A stretch of 64,000 bases of DNA from Gilichinskyi gelida (GCA_038040385.1 JBBPII010000006.1:124001-188000), one strand, 5' to 3'; positions 6,355-18,516 are shown, counted from the first letter of the stretch. Made by a program: numbers and translations. The notes: generated by a model not told the origin, from the letters alone.

Positions 6355-9300
6355 TCAAGCGACATGCGAGCGTTCGGCCGGCGGGCCGCTGATCATACTG
6401 TCGAGCAGGCGGATGACGCGATGCTCGAATTCTTCCGGAGTGATCCGTGCCTTGGTTAGAAATTCGGTGGGACCGAGCTTGAGCCGTTCGCGCTGCGACG
6501 GCGTCGTTTCCGTCCCCGAATAGACGATCACCGGCACGGATCGCAGCACGTCGTGGTCCTTGAGCCAATCGACGACGGCGAAGCCGTCGATGTCCGGGAG
6601 GACGAGATCGAGCACCAGCACGTCGGGCGTGTTCGTCCGTGCCAGCTCGATGGCCGCGCGGCCGCTGCCGGCATGCATGGTCTCGATGCCGTGCCGCGCC
6701 AGGCCTTCGATGACGACGCGGGCCAGATCGAAGTCGTCTTCGACCAGCAGGACCTTCTTTGGCGTGTGCGCAGACGGCAGCGCCCCCTCGACCGCGTCGA
6801 CGACCGTTTGCCTATCGAGCGGCTTTTGAATCCACCCCGCGAGATCGGAGAAGAGCCGTCCTGAGCGATCCGCCGAAAAGACGCTGATGATGACGACCGG
6901 AATCGCGGCCGTGGCGGGATCGGATTTCAGACGAGCCAGGGTCTCCCATCCGTTCATCTCCGGCATCAGGAGATCCAGCAGGATGAGGTCCGGTGCGCCG
7001 GCCTTCAGGCGATCGAACAGCTCGCGCCCCGAGGCGACGGCGGCCACGCGATGTCCCTTCTGCTCGAGGAATGCGGTCAGCAGCTCGCGCATCGGCTGAT
7101 CGTCGTCGCACACCAGGACCATGCGGCCGGTCCCCGCGGGGACGGCGGCTAGCTCCGCTCGGGGGATGGTGAACCGAAAGCGGCTTCCGGCGCCCGGCCC
7201 GCTCTCCGCCCAAATCTCGCCGCCGTGCTGGCGAACGATGCTGCGACAGATGGGCAGCCCAAGGCCGCTGCCGCCCCTCTCCCGTGAATCGGAAGCGTCG
7301 ACCTGCTGGAAGCGCTCGAAAATGAGCTCCAGCTTGTCGGCCGGGATGCCGCGCCCCCGGTCGGCGACTTCGAAGAGGATGCTGTCGGAGCAGGTGAGCG
7401 AGACAACCTCGCCCGCCGGCGAGAACTTCACGGCGTTGCCGAGCAGATTGGTGAACGTCTGCAGCAGGCGGTCAGGGTCGGCGAGCAGCGGCGCGTCGCA
7501 CGCCTCCCACCGCAGCGTGACGCCCGCCTTTTCCGCCACCGGGCGGATCATCTCGATGGCCTGCGCCATCAAGATCCCCGCGTCACAGGGCTGGAGGGTG
7601 AGGGCCTTTCCGGACTCCATCCGCTCGATGTCGAGTATGTCGTTGATGAGGCGCACCAGGCGGTCGGTGTTCGACACCGCGATGTCGAGCATGCGCTTAC
7701 CTTTCTCGGGGATCTCGCCGAGGCGGCCGGCGGCGAGGAGGCCGAGCGCGCCGCGAATCGATGTCAACGGCGTCCGCAGCTCGTGGCTCACCACCGACAC
7801 GAACTCGTCCTTCATCTGCTCCACGAAGCGGCGCTCACTGATGTCGCGGAAGGTCACCACCGCGCCGGTGATCTCCCCGCCGGCGCTGCGGACGGGCGTG
7901 CTGGTGTACTCCACGGTGACGTTCGAGCCGTCCTTTTTCCAGAAGACCTCTCGATCGCTGTTGCTGGTGTCGCCGGTGCGCCGCGTCTTTTGAATGGGGC
8001 AGTCTTCCGGCGGATAGTCCCGGCCGTCGGCATGATGATGATGTGCCAGCGAGTGCATCTCCTTTCCGAGAAGCTCGGCGACGGTCCACCCGAGCATCCG
8101 GGCCGCCGATTGGTTCACGAACGCGGTGCGTCCTTCCGCGTCGACGGCGAAGATGCCGTCCGCGGCGGCGTTGAGGAGCTGGGTGTTGTACGCCCGCTCG
8201 GCGCGTTTGGTCTCGGTGATGTCCCGCATCGCGCCGATCATCCTGAGAGGCTTCCCCTCAGCATCGCGAACGCAATAGCCGTGGTCGAGCACCTCGGCGT
8301 ACCCGCCGCCGTCGCCGCGCCGGAACCGGTACTCCTCGGACCAGTAGACTTCGCCGGACGCGAGGACCTGCTGTTGCCTGGCCGTGATGCGGCCGACGTC
8401 ATTGGGGTGAACCGCGTCGTACCAAACGTGCTTGTCGACGTCGCCCGAGAACGGATATCCGAACTGATGCTCCAGCGCCTCGCTGCCCCAACAGTGGCCG
8501 GTGATGATGTCCCACTCCCACACCATGTCGTTGGTGGCACGGGCGGCGAAATGGAAGCGCTCCTCGCTCCGGCGAAGGGCAGCCTCGGCGCGCTTTTGCT
8601 CGGTGATGTCTTTCGCGAAGCAGTAGTGGCCGAGAAGCGTTCCGTCGCTGCCACGCGAGGCGACGACGGCGATCCGGATGTTGAGGGTGCCCCCTCCTTT
8701 TCGCACCGCCTGCACATCGCGCTCGACTTTTCCGCCCGTTCGCGCGTCGGCGAACGAGGCGATGATGGTCTGCAGGTCGGCGGGGTGGATGGTCGCCGCG
8801 CAGGGCATCCCGATGAGCTCCGCCGGCTCGTAGCCGAGGCCGGCGGCGAAGGCGGAGTTCACGAAGGTGTAGCGGCCCTGGCGATCGACAAACGAGATGC
8901 CCTCGATGGCGTCGCCGAGGACCTTGTCCCGTTCGTCGGCCACCCGCAATTGGCGCAACATGTAACGGCCGTAAAGCACCAGGGCGAGCAGACTCAGAAC
9001 GTTCAGGACGGCATTGAGGAGCGTGTAGCGCTTCCTGAGAGCGTCGGCTTGGCGCGCCTGGGCCGCGAACGCAGTCGCCTCCCGGCGGCGGATCATTGCG
9101 TCGAGGTCGGCCATCTCTTTTCGCGCCGCTGAATAGGCCCGATCCATCCTGGCCATCCGCGACGCCGCATCGCCGGTCCGTTTTTCGCGCAGTGCGGGGA
9201 AAATCAGGCGGCCCTCGGCGACGAGGTCTCGCATCGCCGCGTCGACCTCGGCGAGCTCCTCGAGCATCGGTTTCGCTTCGCCGGGAGACTCGATTCGGGC

Positions 9301-9594
9301 GATGCGCGCGCGCTCGCTTCTCATGGCCTGACCGAAGCTCGCGTAGGCGTGCTCCATCCTCGTGGCCTGTGCGTCGATCGCTCCGTCGTCGAAGACATCG
9401 TTGCCGGGCGCGTTGGCATCCGCCGAGAGCTTTTGCAGCCGCTCGAAGGACGCCCGGCGGGCCGTGGCCCGTTCGCTGGTCGCGGCCGAAGTGGCGTATG
9501 TACGCGTGATACGCCGGTCGAGCAGGAGCGCGAGGAAGGTCGTCCCGAGAACGAACAGGGCCAGGGCGATGTAGAGGTAGTACAGCTTTTTCAT
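6355..9594 (-). CDS. Membrane hybrid histidine kinase (ectodomain, three PAS, HisKA, HATPase, two receivers)
   Basis: 1079 residues. Two membrane segments (about 5-25 and 190-212) flank a helical extracytoplasmic domain of about 160 residues. Then three PAS/PAC domains (about 217-590), HisKA with phospho-His in SVVSHELRTPL, an ATPase domain with DRGRGIP and GGSGLGLPI, and two C-terminal receivers (phospho-Asp in LILLDLLMPEMNG and VLVLDLVLPDIDG). The third PAS holds the H-H-H-H-A-D-G...C motif also seen in the next kinase. Two receivers without an HPt domain imply use of a separate HPt, such as that at 4350-4670. Seven bases downstream of the neighbouring kinase and upstream of the H-NOX-like gene. 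Confidence 0.93.
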   Translation of the reverse strand: MKKLYYLYIALALFVLGTTFLALLLDRRITRTYATSAATSERATARRASFERLQKLSADANAPGNDVFDDGAIDAQATRMEHAYASFGQAMRSERARIARIESPGEAKPMLEELAEVDAAMRDLVAEGRLIFPALREKRTGDAASRMARMDRAYSAARKEMADLDAMIRRREATAFAAQARQADALRKRYTLLNAVLNVLSLLALVLYGRYMLRQLRVADERDKVLGDAIEGISFVDRQGRYTFVNSAFAAGLGYEPAELIGMPCAATIHPADLQTIIASFADARTGGKVERDVQAVRKGGGTLNIRIAVVASRGSDGTLLGHYCFAKDITEQKRAEAALRRSEERFHFAARATNDMVWEWDIITGHCWGSEALEHQFGYPFSGDVDKHVWYDAVHPNDVGRITARQQQVLASGEVYWSEEYRFRRGDGGGYAEVLDHGYCVRDAEGKPLRMIGAMRDITETKRAERAYNTQLLNAAADGIFAVDAEGRTAFVNQSAARMLGWTVAELLGKEMHSLAHHHHADGRDYPPEDCPIQKTRRTGDTSNSDREVFWKKDGSNVTVEYTSTPVRSAGGEITGAVVTFRDISERRFVEQMKDEFVSVVSHELRTPLTSIRGALGLLAAGRLGEIPEKGKRMLDIAVSNTDRLVRLINDILDIERMESGKALTLQPCDAGILMAQAIEMIRPVAEKAGVTLRWEACDAPLLADPDRLLQTFTNLLGNAVKFSPAGEVVSLTCSDSILFEVADRGRGIPADKLELIFERFQQVDASDSRERGGSGLGLPICRSIVRQHGGEIWAESGPGAGSRFRFTIPRAELAAVPAGTGRMVLVCDDDQPMRELLTAFLEQKGHRVAAVASGRELFDRLKAGAPDLILLDLLMPEMNGWETLARLKSDPATAAIPVVIISVFSADRSGRLFSDLAGWIQKPLDRQTVVDAVEGALPSAHTPKKVLLVEDDFDLARVVIEGLARHGIETMHAGSGRAAIELARTNTPDVLVLDLVLPDIDGFAVVDWLKDHDVLRSVPVIVYSGTETTPSQRERLKLGPTEFLTKARITPEEFEHRVIRLLDSMISGPPAERSHVA

Positions 9595-9601
9595 AGCTCG
9601 C

Positions 9602-12256
9602 TCACACCACCTCCCGCAGCTTGGTCAGGAGGACCTCGCTGGTGTACGGCTTGCGCAAAAATCCGACGTGTTTCGACGACCATTTCGGCAGGCGTGACTC
9701 GTCGGCATGTCCGGTGGAGAAGATCACCGCCACGTCGGGCCATCGAGCGGCGATCTGCTCGTAGACCGCCGCGCCGCTCATGTCGGGGAGGCTCATGTCG
9801 AGAAGGACGGCATCCGGGTCGAACTTGGCGACCGCGGCGGCCGCCTCTCTGCCGCGGGCCACCACGCGCACTTCCACGCCTTCCGCCTCGAGAATGGCCT
9901 CCAGGCCCGAGGCCACCGAGGGCTCGTCTTCGACGATGAGGACTCGGCGGATGCCGTGATCCCCATTGGACGGTTGGGCGCCCTCCAGCGGGTCACGCTC
10001 CGGCGGCGGCGCCGATGGAAAGTCGATTTGGAAGCGCGTTCCCTCGCCCACGGTGCTCTCCACGACGATGGTCCCGCCGTTGCGCACCACAATCTGTTGC
10101 GCGACCGCCAGCCCCAGGCCGGTGCCGGAGTGTTTGGTGGTGAAGAGCGGCTCGAAGATGTACGGCAGCGTTTCCGCGGTGATGCCGCAACCGCTGTCGG
10201 TGACGATCATCCGCACCACGGCGCCGGTGCGCTCGGCGACGATGCGCAGCGTGCCGTCGCCGCCCATGGCGTCGCGCGCGTTGAGCGCGAGGTTGGTCAG
10301 GACCTGCTGCATCTGCGAGGGATCACAGCGGACGAACAGTTTTTCCCACACCGGCACGTCGAGCTCCACGTTGACGCGCGCGCCGACCAGGACCCGGATC
10401 TCGGCAACGAGCTGCTTGAGCCAGGGGGTCAGGTCGATCGACCGCGGCTGCGGCTCCGCGGCTTTCGAGATCCGCAGGATGTCCTGGGTGATGGTCTTCC
10501 CGCGGGCGACGGAGTTCATGATGTGGCCGGCCGCCTTTTGAAGGGCCGCGTTGCCCTCTGTTTTTCGATGGATCACCTCGGCGAACGGCTGGATGCCCAT
10601 CAGCACGTTGTTGAACTCGTGCGCGATGGTCGCCGCCATCCTCCCCAGGCTATCGATGTGATTGGCTTGTTCGAGGCGCCGCTCCATCTGGCGGCGCTCG
10701 GTCACGTCGGTGAAGGTGACCACCGCGCCGCGCAGGACGCCGTCGTCCACCAGCGGCGATGCGGTGCACTCGACGGGAAACGAGCTGCCGTCCCGCCGCC
10801 AGAACACCTCGCCATTGAGCCGGACCGGTTGCCTGGTGACCAGCGTGGTGAGGATGCTGCAGTCGTCCGCCGGATACGGAGTGCCGTCCTTCTTGTGATG
10901 GTGGATGAGATCGTGGATGCGGCTGCCCACCAGCTCGTCGATCGATCGTCCGACCAGGACCGCGGCCACGCGATTGACCATCGTGCAGCGCTGGTTGACG
11001 TCGACGGCGAAGATGCCCTGGGCCGTCGACTCGATGAGGACCTGGCGCTCGCGCGCCACGCGCATCAGCTCCGCCTCCGCCTCTTTTCGGGCCGTGACGT
11101 CGCGGAAGGTCCAGAGGCGGCCGACCACCTCGCCGTCGAGGCTGCGCGACGTCGCCTTGCACTCGATCAGGCGGCCGTCGATCATCTCGATCATTTCGCT
11201 GGCCGCCTGACCGGCGGCCGCCCGCTCGGTCATGGCGCTGTACGCGTCGGCATCCTTGACCTGCGTGGCGGCATGCGCGGCGGCGTCGCCGGCATCGCGC
11301 GACCGGACAATCTCTTCGGGCATGCGCCAGATCTCGACGAACCGGCTGTTGAAGGTCACGAAGCACGATTGCAGATCGACGGCGGCGATGCCGTCGGTGT
11401 TGGCCTCGATGGTGGAGTTCAACAGCGCGACGTTGTGGTGTAGAAGCTGGGCCTCGTGCTGCAACTCCTCGTACAGAACGAGGTTTTCGTAAACGATCGC
11501 CGCCTGAGCGGCGATGGTCTGCGCGATCCGCTCGTCGTCGGCGGTGTAGCCGTCGCCTCCGTTTCTGTCCATCAGCGAGAGCCACCCGTAGGACCGCGTC
11601 GCGGTCTCCAGCGGCACGCGGATATGCGACGCGCCCGAATGGCCTCCGCACTCCGCATCGCCGCAGCTCGAGAAGGTCTGCTCTCCCACCGTGACGACGC
11701 TGTGCCCGGAGGCCACCACGTTGCGCGCGGCGCGGGCCAGGAGGCGGAGAATATCGGCGGCATTTCGTTGAGCGGCAATCTCGAGCTGGAAGTCGACCAG
11801 GGCGCTGGTGCGCATCGCCGCCGTTTGCAGGCGGGCGAGCTCGTTCGTCGCGGCGTCCGCGGCCTCCGGCGGCTGCAAGGGGGCGGCGGGCCTGCCGAGC
11901 GCTTGGTCGATGGTGTCGAGGATCACCTCCGGCTCGCTGGGCTTCATCAGCACATATCCGACGCCGCACTCCGCCGCCAACCGCCTCGCCTCGGACGCCT
12001 CGTAACTCGCGGTGTAGAAAATGATCGGGGTGCGGGCGAACGTTTCCTGGGCGTGCAGGTGGCGGACGAAGTCGACGCCGTCCATCCCGGGCATGGCGAT
12101 GTCGACGATGGCCAGATCCGGCGGCCACTCGCGCGCCACCTCCAGTCCTTCCAGGCCGTTGGCCGCCTCGCGGGTCTCGAATCGCTTGTAGGCGAGAAGC
12201 GTCGTCAGGAACTGCCGGTTGATGGGGCGGTCGTCGAGAATCAACACGCGGGTCAT
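9602..12256 (-). CDS. Cytoplasmic hybrid histidine kinase (receiver-GAF-PAS-PAS-HisKA-HATPase-receiver)
   Basis: 884 residues with no membrane segment. N-terminal receiver (residues 1-120, VLILDDRPINRQFL, phospho-Asp in LAIVDIAMPGMDG), GAF-like region (about 165-290), two PAS domains (about 300-520), HisKA of the HEFNN subtype (TIAHEFNNVLMGI), ATPase domain (DSGCGI, GTGLGLAV) and a C-terminal receiver (phospho-Asp in AVLLDMSLPDMSG). HEFNN-type HisKA domains are typical of kinases feeding NtrC-like or hybrid relays. The start overlaps the stop of the small kinase remnant (ATGA). Part of a continuous minus-strand run of signalling genes. Confidence 0.92.
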   Translation of the reverse strand: MTRVLILDDRPINRQFLTTLLAYKRFETREAANGLEGLEVAREWPPDLAIVDIAMPGMDGVDFVRHLHAQETFARTPIIFYTASYEASEARRLAAECGVGYVLMKPSEPEVILDTIDQALGRPAAPLQPPEAADAATNELARLQTAAMRTSALVDFQLEIAAQRNAADILRLLARAARNVVASGHSVVTVGEQTFSSCGDAECGGHSGASHIRVPLETATRSYGWLSLMDRNGGDGYTADDERIAQTIAAQAAIVYENLVLYEELQHEAQLLHHNVALLNSTIEANTDGIAAVDLQSCFVTFNSRFVEIWRMPEEIVRSRDAGDAAAHAATQVKDADAYSAMTERAAAGQAASEMIEMIDGRLIECKATSRSLDGEVVGRLWTFRDVTARKEAEAELMRVARERQVLIESTAQGIFAVDVNQRCTMVNRVAAVLVGRSIDELVGSRIHDLIHHHKKDGTPYPADDCSILTTLVTRQPVRLNGEVFWRRDGSSFPVECTASPLVDDGVLRGAVVTFTDVTERRQMERRLEQANHIDSLGRMAATIAHEFNNVLMGIQPFAEVIHRKTEGNAALQKAAGHIMNSVARGKTITQDILRISKAAEPQPRSIDLTPWLKQLVAEIRVLVGARVNVELDVPVWEKLFVRCDPSQMQQVLTNLALNARDAMGGDGTLRIVAERTGAVVRMIVTDSGCGITAETLPYIFEPLFTTKHSGTGLGLAVAQQIVVRNGGTIVVESTVGEGTRFQIDFPSAPPPERDPLEGAQPSNGDHGIRRVLIVEDEPSVASGLEAILEAEGVEVRVVARGREAAAAVAKFDPDAVLLDMSLPDMSGAAVYEQIAARWPDVAVIFSTGHADESRLPKWSSKHVGFLRKPYTSEVLLTKLREVV

Positions 12257-12389
12257 GCGCTCTCCTGCAAAGCAAGGCTGAAGCGGCTGCCCTTGCCGTA
12301 CTCGCTGCGGCAGATGATTTCGCCGCCGAGCAGCGGTCGCCAGGCGCCGAGCGCGATCACCGCGCAGGCCGCGGCGGCCAACCGCCGGA

Positions 12390-12393
<4 letters not shown>
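12253..12393 (-). pseudogene. Remnant: C-terminal tail of a histidine kinase
   Basis: 46-codon frame. Its last 25 residues (LLGGEIICRSEYGKGSRFSLALQE) repeat the C-terminus of the kinase just upstream (LLGGELSFRSEYGRGSRFTLTLAE), and the two DNA segments are clearly alignable. The first about 20 codons are hydrophobic and alanine-rich. It overlaps both neighbours by four bases (ATGA), so it could still be translated. Best read as what is left of a second kinase gene after a deletion or unequal recombination between paralogues. A short retained membrane peptide is the alternative. Confidence 0.75.
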
Positions 12394-14338
<1,945 letters not shown>

Positions 14339-14339
<1 letters not shown>

Positions 14340-15154
14340 CACGTCACCTTCTTCAGACACTGGGTCAGCGCATCGAGAAGCACTTGCGGCTCGAATGGGC
14401 GAATGAGGAATGCCGATCCGCCGAGCGCCAGGCTCTTCTCCACGGATTGCGACCGTGGGCCGGTGGCGGAGACGAGGATGAACGGCGTCTCCCGCAGCGA
14501 CGGATCGCGGCGAACGTTCTCGATGAGTCCGAACCCGTCGCCGTCGGGCATGTGGACGTCGGAAATGATCGCGGCCGGCCGATCGCGCCGCGCGATTTCC
14601 AGCGCGGCGTTTCCGCTCTCCGCGACCATCACATCGTAGCCCCAGTGCTCCAGCAGAAGCCGGAGGATCTGCAGGTTCGCCGGCTCGTCGTCGACGACCA
14701 GAACTCGGGCGTCCTTTCGCTCCGCGGCACGTGGAGCCTTGTAGGGCGCCGGCGGCATTTCGAGCGGCGTCTGGTGATCGGCGCGTTGCGATACGGAGAG
14801 ATAGCACTCCACCTCCTGCACGAACGTCTCGGGCACGATCGGCTTCGCCATGTATCCGTTGAAGCCGGCGGAGAGGATCTTCTCGCGGTCGCCCACCATG
14901 GCCAGCGCGGTCACGCCGATGACCGGCGGGTGGTGCATCCGCACGTCGTGGAGGCGGTGTAGGAACTCGAACCCGTCCATGCCGGGCATCTGGATGTCGC
15001 AGAGAACGAGATCGACGTCGGTGGCCAGCATCGTTTCCAACGCCATTGCGCCGCCGTTGGCCCGGAGAGGAGTGTGGCCGAAGGCGTTGAGGAGATAGAT
15101 CATCAAATCGAGATTGACTGGGTCGTCGTCGACGACCAAAACGCGCGCGCACAT
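14339..15154 (-). CDS. Double-receiver response regulator
   Basis: 271 residues made of two receiver domains (about 3-120 and 148-268). Each has the acidic pocket and phospho-Asp (first in VDLVLCDIQMPGMDG, second in PAAIISDVHMPDGDG). In the second receiver the usual switch Lys position reads IRPFEP instead of KP, so it may be phosphorylated poorly or act as a sink or modulator. There is no effector domain. Start ATG 15154 is chosen because MCARVLVVDDDP is a canonical receiver start. Coupled to the downstream PAS kinase. Confidence 0.9.
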
Positions 15155-15265
15155 GGTTGAAGGCGGCTCCCTGCCGCCGGGACCAAGCACCCTATCGGTT
15201 CCGAAGGGAGGCTGAAATGGGAGGAAGGATGGAGATGGAGTGGGACTTTCACCCACACCGGCGCG

Positions 15266-15958
15266 TCAGGTGATCAACTGGTGCTGAATCGCGTAACGAA
15301 TCAGCTCGGCGTTGCTCTTCATCGACATCTTTCGGAGGATGCGGGCGCGGTGGTTGTTCACCGTTTTGACGCTCAGCAGAAGGTCGGCTGCGATGCGGCT
15401 GGCGGGCTTACCGCCGGCGATCATCAGGAAGATCTCGAACTCGCGCGGCGACAGCAGGTCGTGCGGCCGGTCGGGGCCATGGCGGTCGCCGTCGAGAACG
15501 AGGTGTTCCGCCAACTCGGTGCTGAGGTACTTCTTCCCCTGCGCCAGACGTTTGATGGCGGCGACCAGTTGCTCCGGCGCGCTTCGTTTCTCCAGATAGC
15601 CCGAGGCGCCGGCGCGCAGCGCCCGCAGCGCGAACTCCTCCTCGCGCGCCATCGACAGGATCAGGATCGGGAGTTGGGGCCTGGACGCCTTCACGTGCGC
15701 CAGGACGTCGAGGCCGCTGCGGTCGGGGAGCGACAGATCGAGCACCACGACGTCGAAGTCACCGGCGTCGATGGCTGCCAGCGCCTCGTTGCCGGTGGTC
15801 GCCTCTCCTGCCACGATGATCTGCGCGTCGCCCATGGCGATCTGCTTGAGTCCTTCGCGGACGATGGCGTGATCGTCAGCGATCAAGACTCGGATTTTCC
15901 CCGAGGGGGATCCGCGCGGTAATCGTGGTGCCTCGTCCCTTGGCGCCTGAGATTTCAA
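15266..15958 (-). CDS. NarL/FixJ-type response regulator, TTG start
   Basis: 230 residues: receiver (IRVLIADDHAIVREGL, phospho-Asp in VVVLDLSLPDRSG, switch Lys in LEKRSAP) and a C-terminal LuxR-type helix-turn-helix (LSPREFEIFLMIAGGKPASRIAADLLLSVKTVNNHRARILRKM). TTG 15958 is preferred because GGAGG lies 5 bases upstream, giving MKSQAPRDEAPR; the start lies inside the 3' end of the kinase gene (83-base overlap), which indicates tight coupling. Partner of the receiver-GAF-PAS-HisKA_3 kinase at 15876-17819. Confidence 0.9.
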   Translation of the reverse strand: MKSQAPRDEAPRLPRGSPSGKIRVLIADDHAIVREGLKQIAMGDAQIIVAGEATTGNEALAAIDAGDFDVVVLDLSLPDRSGLDVLAHVKASRPQLPILILSMAREEEFALRALRAGASGYLEKRSAPEQLVAAIKRLAQGKKYLSTELAEHLVLDGDRHGPDRPHDLLSPREFEIFLMIAGGKPASRIAADLLLSVKTVNNHRARILRKMSMKSNAELIRYAIQHQLIT

Positions 15959-17819
15959 CAGTTCCTCCAAGAATGAGCGCGCGTTCCTTCATGCCGATCA
16001 AGCCGTAAGCGCCGGCCGCGAGGCCGTCGGCGTCGCGGATTCCGCGTCCGTAGTCGCGGACCTTCAGCACGACCTGGGCGCCCTTCCGGGCCAGTCGTAC
16101 TTCGGCGCGCGCCGCGCCGGAGTGCCGGGCCACGTTGGTCAACGCCTCTTCCAGAATGCGATACATGGCGATTGCTACGTCATCGCGAAAGTTCAGTTTC
16201 ACCGGACATGACAACGTGCACATGATCCCGGTGCGCGCCTGGAAGTCGGCCACCCGCTTCTCGATCGCCGCGGCCAGTCCCATCTCCCCGATGCGGCTCG
16301 GCCGCAGCTCCGAAACGATCCGGACCATCGTCTCCATCGTGCTGTCGATCAACGGGAGGAGTCCGGCCACCAGGCGGGGCGGTGCCGGCTCGCCGGCCGC
16401 GCTCATCTGCGCCAGGCGCGAGACGTCGATCTTGAGCGCGGTGAGAAGCTGGCCGAGGTTGTCGTGTATCTCGCGGGCGAGGTGGGTCCGCTCGTCCTCC
16501 TGGATGGAGAGGACGCGGGCGGAGAGCGCCCGCAGGCGCTCGCGCGAGGCCCGTACGTCGGTGACGTCGGTGACGATGCTGACCAAACCGCTCAGGACGC
16601 CCTGCGCGTCGTGCAGCGGGGCCATCGACACGCTGACGTCGATGCGCGCGCCGTCGTTGCGAATGCCCTGCTGCTCCACGTCGGTGACCGAGGTTCCCGC
16701 CAGGCACTGCTCGATCAGGCGTTCGAAGCCGGCGGCAAGCTCGCCCGGGACGGTCGGATTCGGCCGGCCGATCACTTCGGCCGCGCGCCAGCCGAAAATG
16801 CGCTCCGCCGCCGCGTTCCAGGAGCGGATGATGCGGTCGCGATCGAAGGCGATGATCGAGACCGGCGACGCCTCCACCAGCGCGGCGAGATCGTTGCGGT
16901 AGGCGCTCAACTCCCCCTCGATGCGCCGCCGCTCCGCCTGCCCGGCGCGGAGGCTCTCATGCTCCGCGCGGATCTGGCTCGCCGCCGCCAGCGCCAGGCG
17001 CTCGTCGTCCGCGGAGAACGGCGAGCCGGACGACCTTCCCAGCAGAATCCAGCCGTACAGGTTGTCGCGCGTCATCATCGGCAGATACAACGCCGCTACT
17101 GTCGCGGGCATCACTGCCCGCGCGGCGGCGACGAGCGGCTCCCTGGCTCCCGCCGCGTGTGCCGCCACCGGGCCGGCGTTGGCCGCCATGCGTGCGCGCA
17201 ACGCGCCGAGCCGGCTCTCATCGACGTTTCCGTCGGAGGTCCACGACTCTCCGATCGCCACCACCACGAAGTCGGTGGCGAAGATTTTTCGGAGCGCTCC
17301 CGCCGCCGTCCGGATCAACTGCTGAGGGTCGCGCTCGGCGCTGAGGTCGAGCGTCAGCTCCATCAGCGCGCTCATGCGGATGCCGGCGATCTGAAGTCGC
17401 TCGACATACTCGGCGGCGCGACCCCTGGAGACGCGCCGCGGGCGCGGGCGGCGGCCGCCCAGCGCTCGCTGCACCGTCTCCAGCACCGCGTCCGGATCGG
17501 CCGGCTTGATGATCACGTGGTCCACGCCTGCCTGCCGGGCGATCTCGCGCGACTCCTGCTCCCGGTAGCTGGCGGTGTAGAAGATGAGCGGGATGCCGGC
17601 GAGATCGGGGTCGGCGCGCAGCGCGCGGACCAGCTCCGGACCGTCCATCCGCGGCATGACCACGTCGATGATGACCAGGTCCGGCCGCCGGCGGCGCGCC
17701 GCCTGGAGCGCCTCCACGCCGTCGGCGGCCTCGATGACTTCGTGGCCGTAGTAGCTCAGCAGAGTGCTGAGGAAGTAGCGGTTCAGCGGGTGGTCATCCG
17801 CAACAAGAATGAGTGACAT
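15876..17819 (-). CDS. Receiver-GAF-PAS histidine kinase of the NarX/DegS (HisKA_3) type
   Basis: 647 residues, soluble. An N-terminal receiver (VADDHPLNRYFL, phospho-Asp in LVIIDVVMPRMDG) is followed by a GAF-like domain (about 150-310), a PAS domain (325-440), a HisKA_3 dimerisation region with phospho-His in HLAREIHDNLGQLLTALK and an ATPase domain ending GLIGMKERALILGG. HisKA_3 kinases pair with NarL-type regulators, and one overlaps its 3' end. Its receiver strongly resembles that of the 9602-12256 kinase (both have PLIFYTASY-like segments), so the two share ancestry. Confidence 0.92.
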   Translation of the reverse strand: MSLILVADDHPLNRYFLSTLLSYYGHEVIEAADGVEALQAARRRRPDLVIIDVVMPRMDGPELVRALRADPDLAGIPLIFYTASYREQESREIARQAGVDHVIIKPADPDAVLETVQRALGGRRPRPRRVSRGRAAEYVERLQIAGIRMSALMELTLDLSAERDPQQLIRTAAGALRKIFATDFVVVAIGESWTSDGNVDESRLGALRARMAANAGPVAAHAAGAREPLVAAARAVMPATVAALYLPMMTRDNLYGWILLGRSSGSPFSADDERLALAAASQIRAEHESLRAGQAERRRIEGELSAYRNDLAALVEASPVSIIAFDRDRIIRSWNAAAERIFGWRAAEVIGRPNPTVPGELAAGFERLIEQCLAGTSVTDVEQQGIRNDGARIDVSVSMAPLHDAQGVLSGLVSIVTDVTDVRASRERLRALSARVLSIQEDERTHLAREIHDNLGQLLTALKIDVSRLAQMSAAGEPAPPRLVAGLLPLIDSTMETMVRIVSELRPSRIGEMGLAAAIEKRVADFQARTGIMCTLSCPVKLNFRDDVAIAMYRILEEALTNVARHSGAARAEVRLARKGAQVVLKVRDYGRGIRDADGLAAGAYGLIGMKERALILGGTVEISGAKGRGTTITARIPLGENPSLDR

Positions 17820-17904
17820 CGCTCCGGGCCTTCCAGTCTAGGGAGCGTCTCTTGGTAACGGAATCCGGTAAGTACCTGAAATCCATATAAATATCAGTTT
17901 TGTG

Positions 17905-18516
17905 TCAAAGAGCCTGAATCAGACCGTGGCGCACCGCATACCGAACCAGACCGGCGATGTCGTGGATGTCGAGCCGTCGCATCAGGTGCATGCGGTGCGA
18001 CTCCACGGTCTTCACGCGAATGCGCAATGTCTCGCCGATCTGACGGCTGGTCAGGCCGGCGGCGATCAGCGAGAGCACCTCGCGTTGCCGCAGCGTGATG
18101 CGCCGCTGCGGCTCGCGGGTGACCGCGCGCTGGAGCTTCCGGCTGACGAACACCTCGCCTCTGCGCACCGCTCTCAAAGCCTCCTGCAACTCTTCGACGA
18201 CGGCGCTCTTGGCCAGATAGCCGGAGGCGCCGGCGCGCAGTGCATCCCAGACATGCTCCTCGTCGTGGTGCATGGAGACGATGATCACCCGCGTGGCGGG
18301 GGCGATGCTGAGAATGAGCGAAGTGGCCTCCAGCCCGTTCATGCGCGGCATGGCGATGTCCATCAGGACCACGTCGGGGCGGTGCGCGGCCACCGCGGCG
18401 AGCGCCTCGTGGCCGTCCGCCGCCTCCATGACGTCGGTGACGCCGGGCAGCCCGGTCACCAGCGCCCGGAGGCCGCCTCGGACGAGGGCGTGGTCATCGG
18501 CAAGAAGTAGTCGCAT
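17905..18516 (-). CDS. NarL/FixJ-type response regulator
   Basis: 203 residues: receiver (MRLLLADDHALVRGGLRAL, phospho-Asp in VVLMDIAMPRMNG) and LuxR-type helix-turn-helix (LRQREVLSLIAAGLTSRQIGETLRIRVKTVESHRMHLMRRL). Stands 85 bases upstream of the receiver-GAF-PAS kinase, on the same strand. Closely similar to the regulator at 22356-22994, including the VKTVESHRMHLM recognition helix, so the two may bind related DNA sites. Confidence 0.93.
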   Translation of the reverse strand: MRLLLADDHALVRGGLRALVTGLPGVTDVMEAADGHEALAAVAAHRPDVVLMDIAMPRMNGLEATSLILSIAPATRVIIVSMHHDEEHVWDALRAGASGYLAKSAVVEELQEALRAVRRGEVFVSRKLQRAVTREPQRRITLRQREVLSLIAAGLTSRQIGETLRIRVKTVESHRMHLMRRLDIHDIAGLVRYAVRHGLIQAL

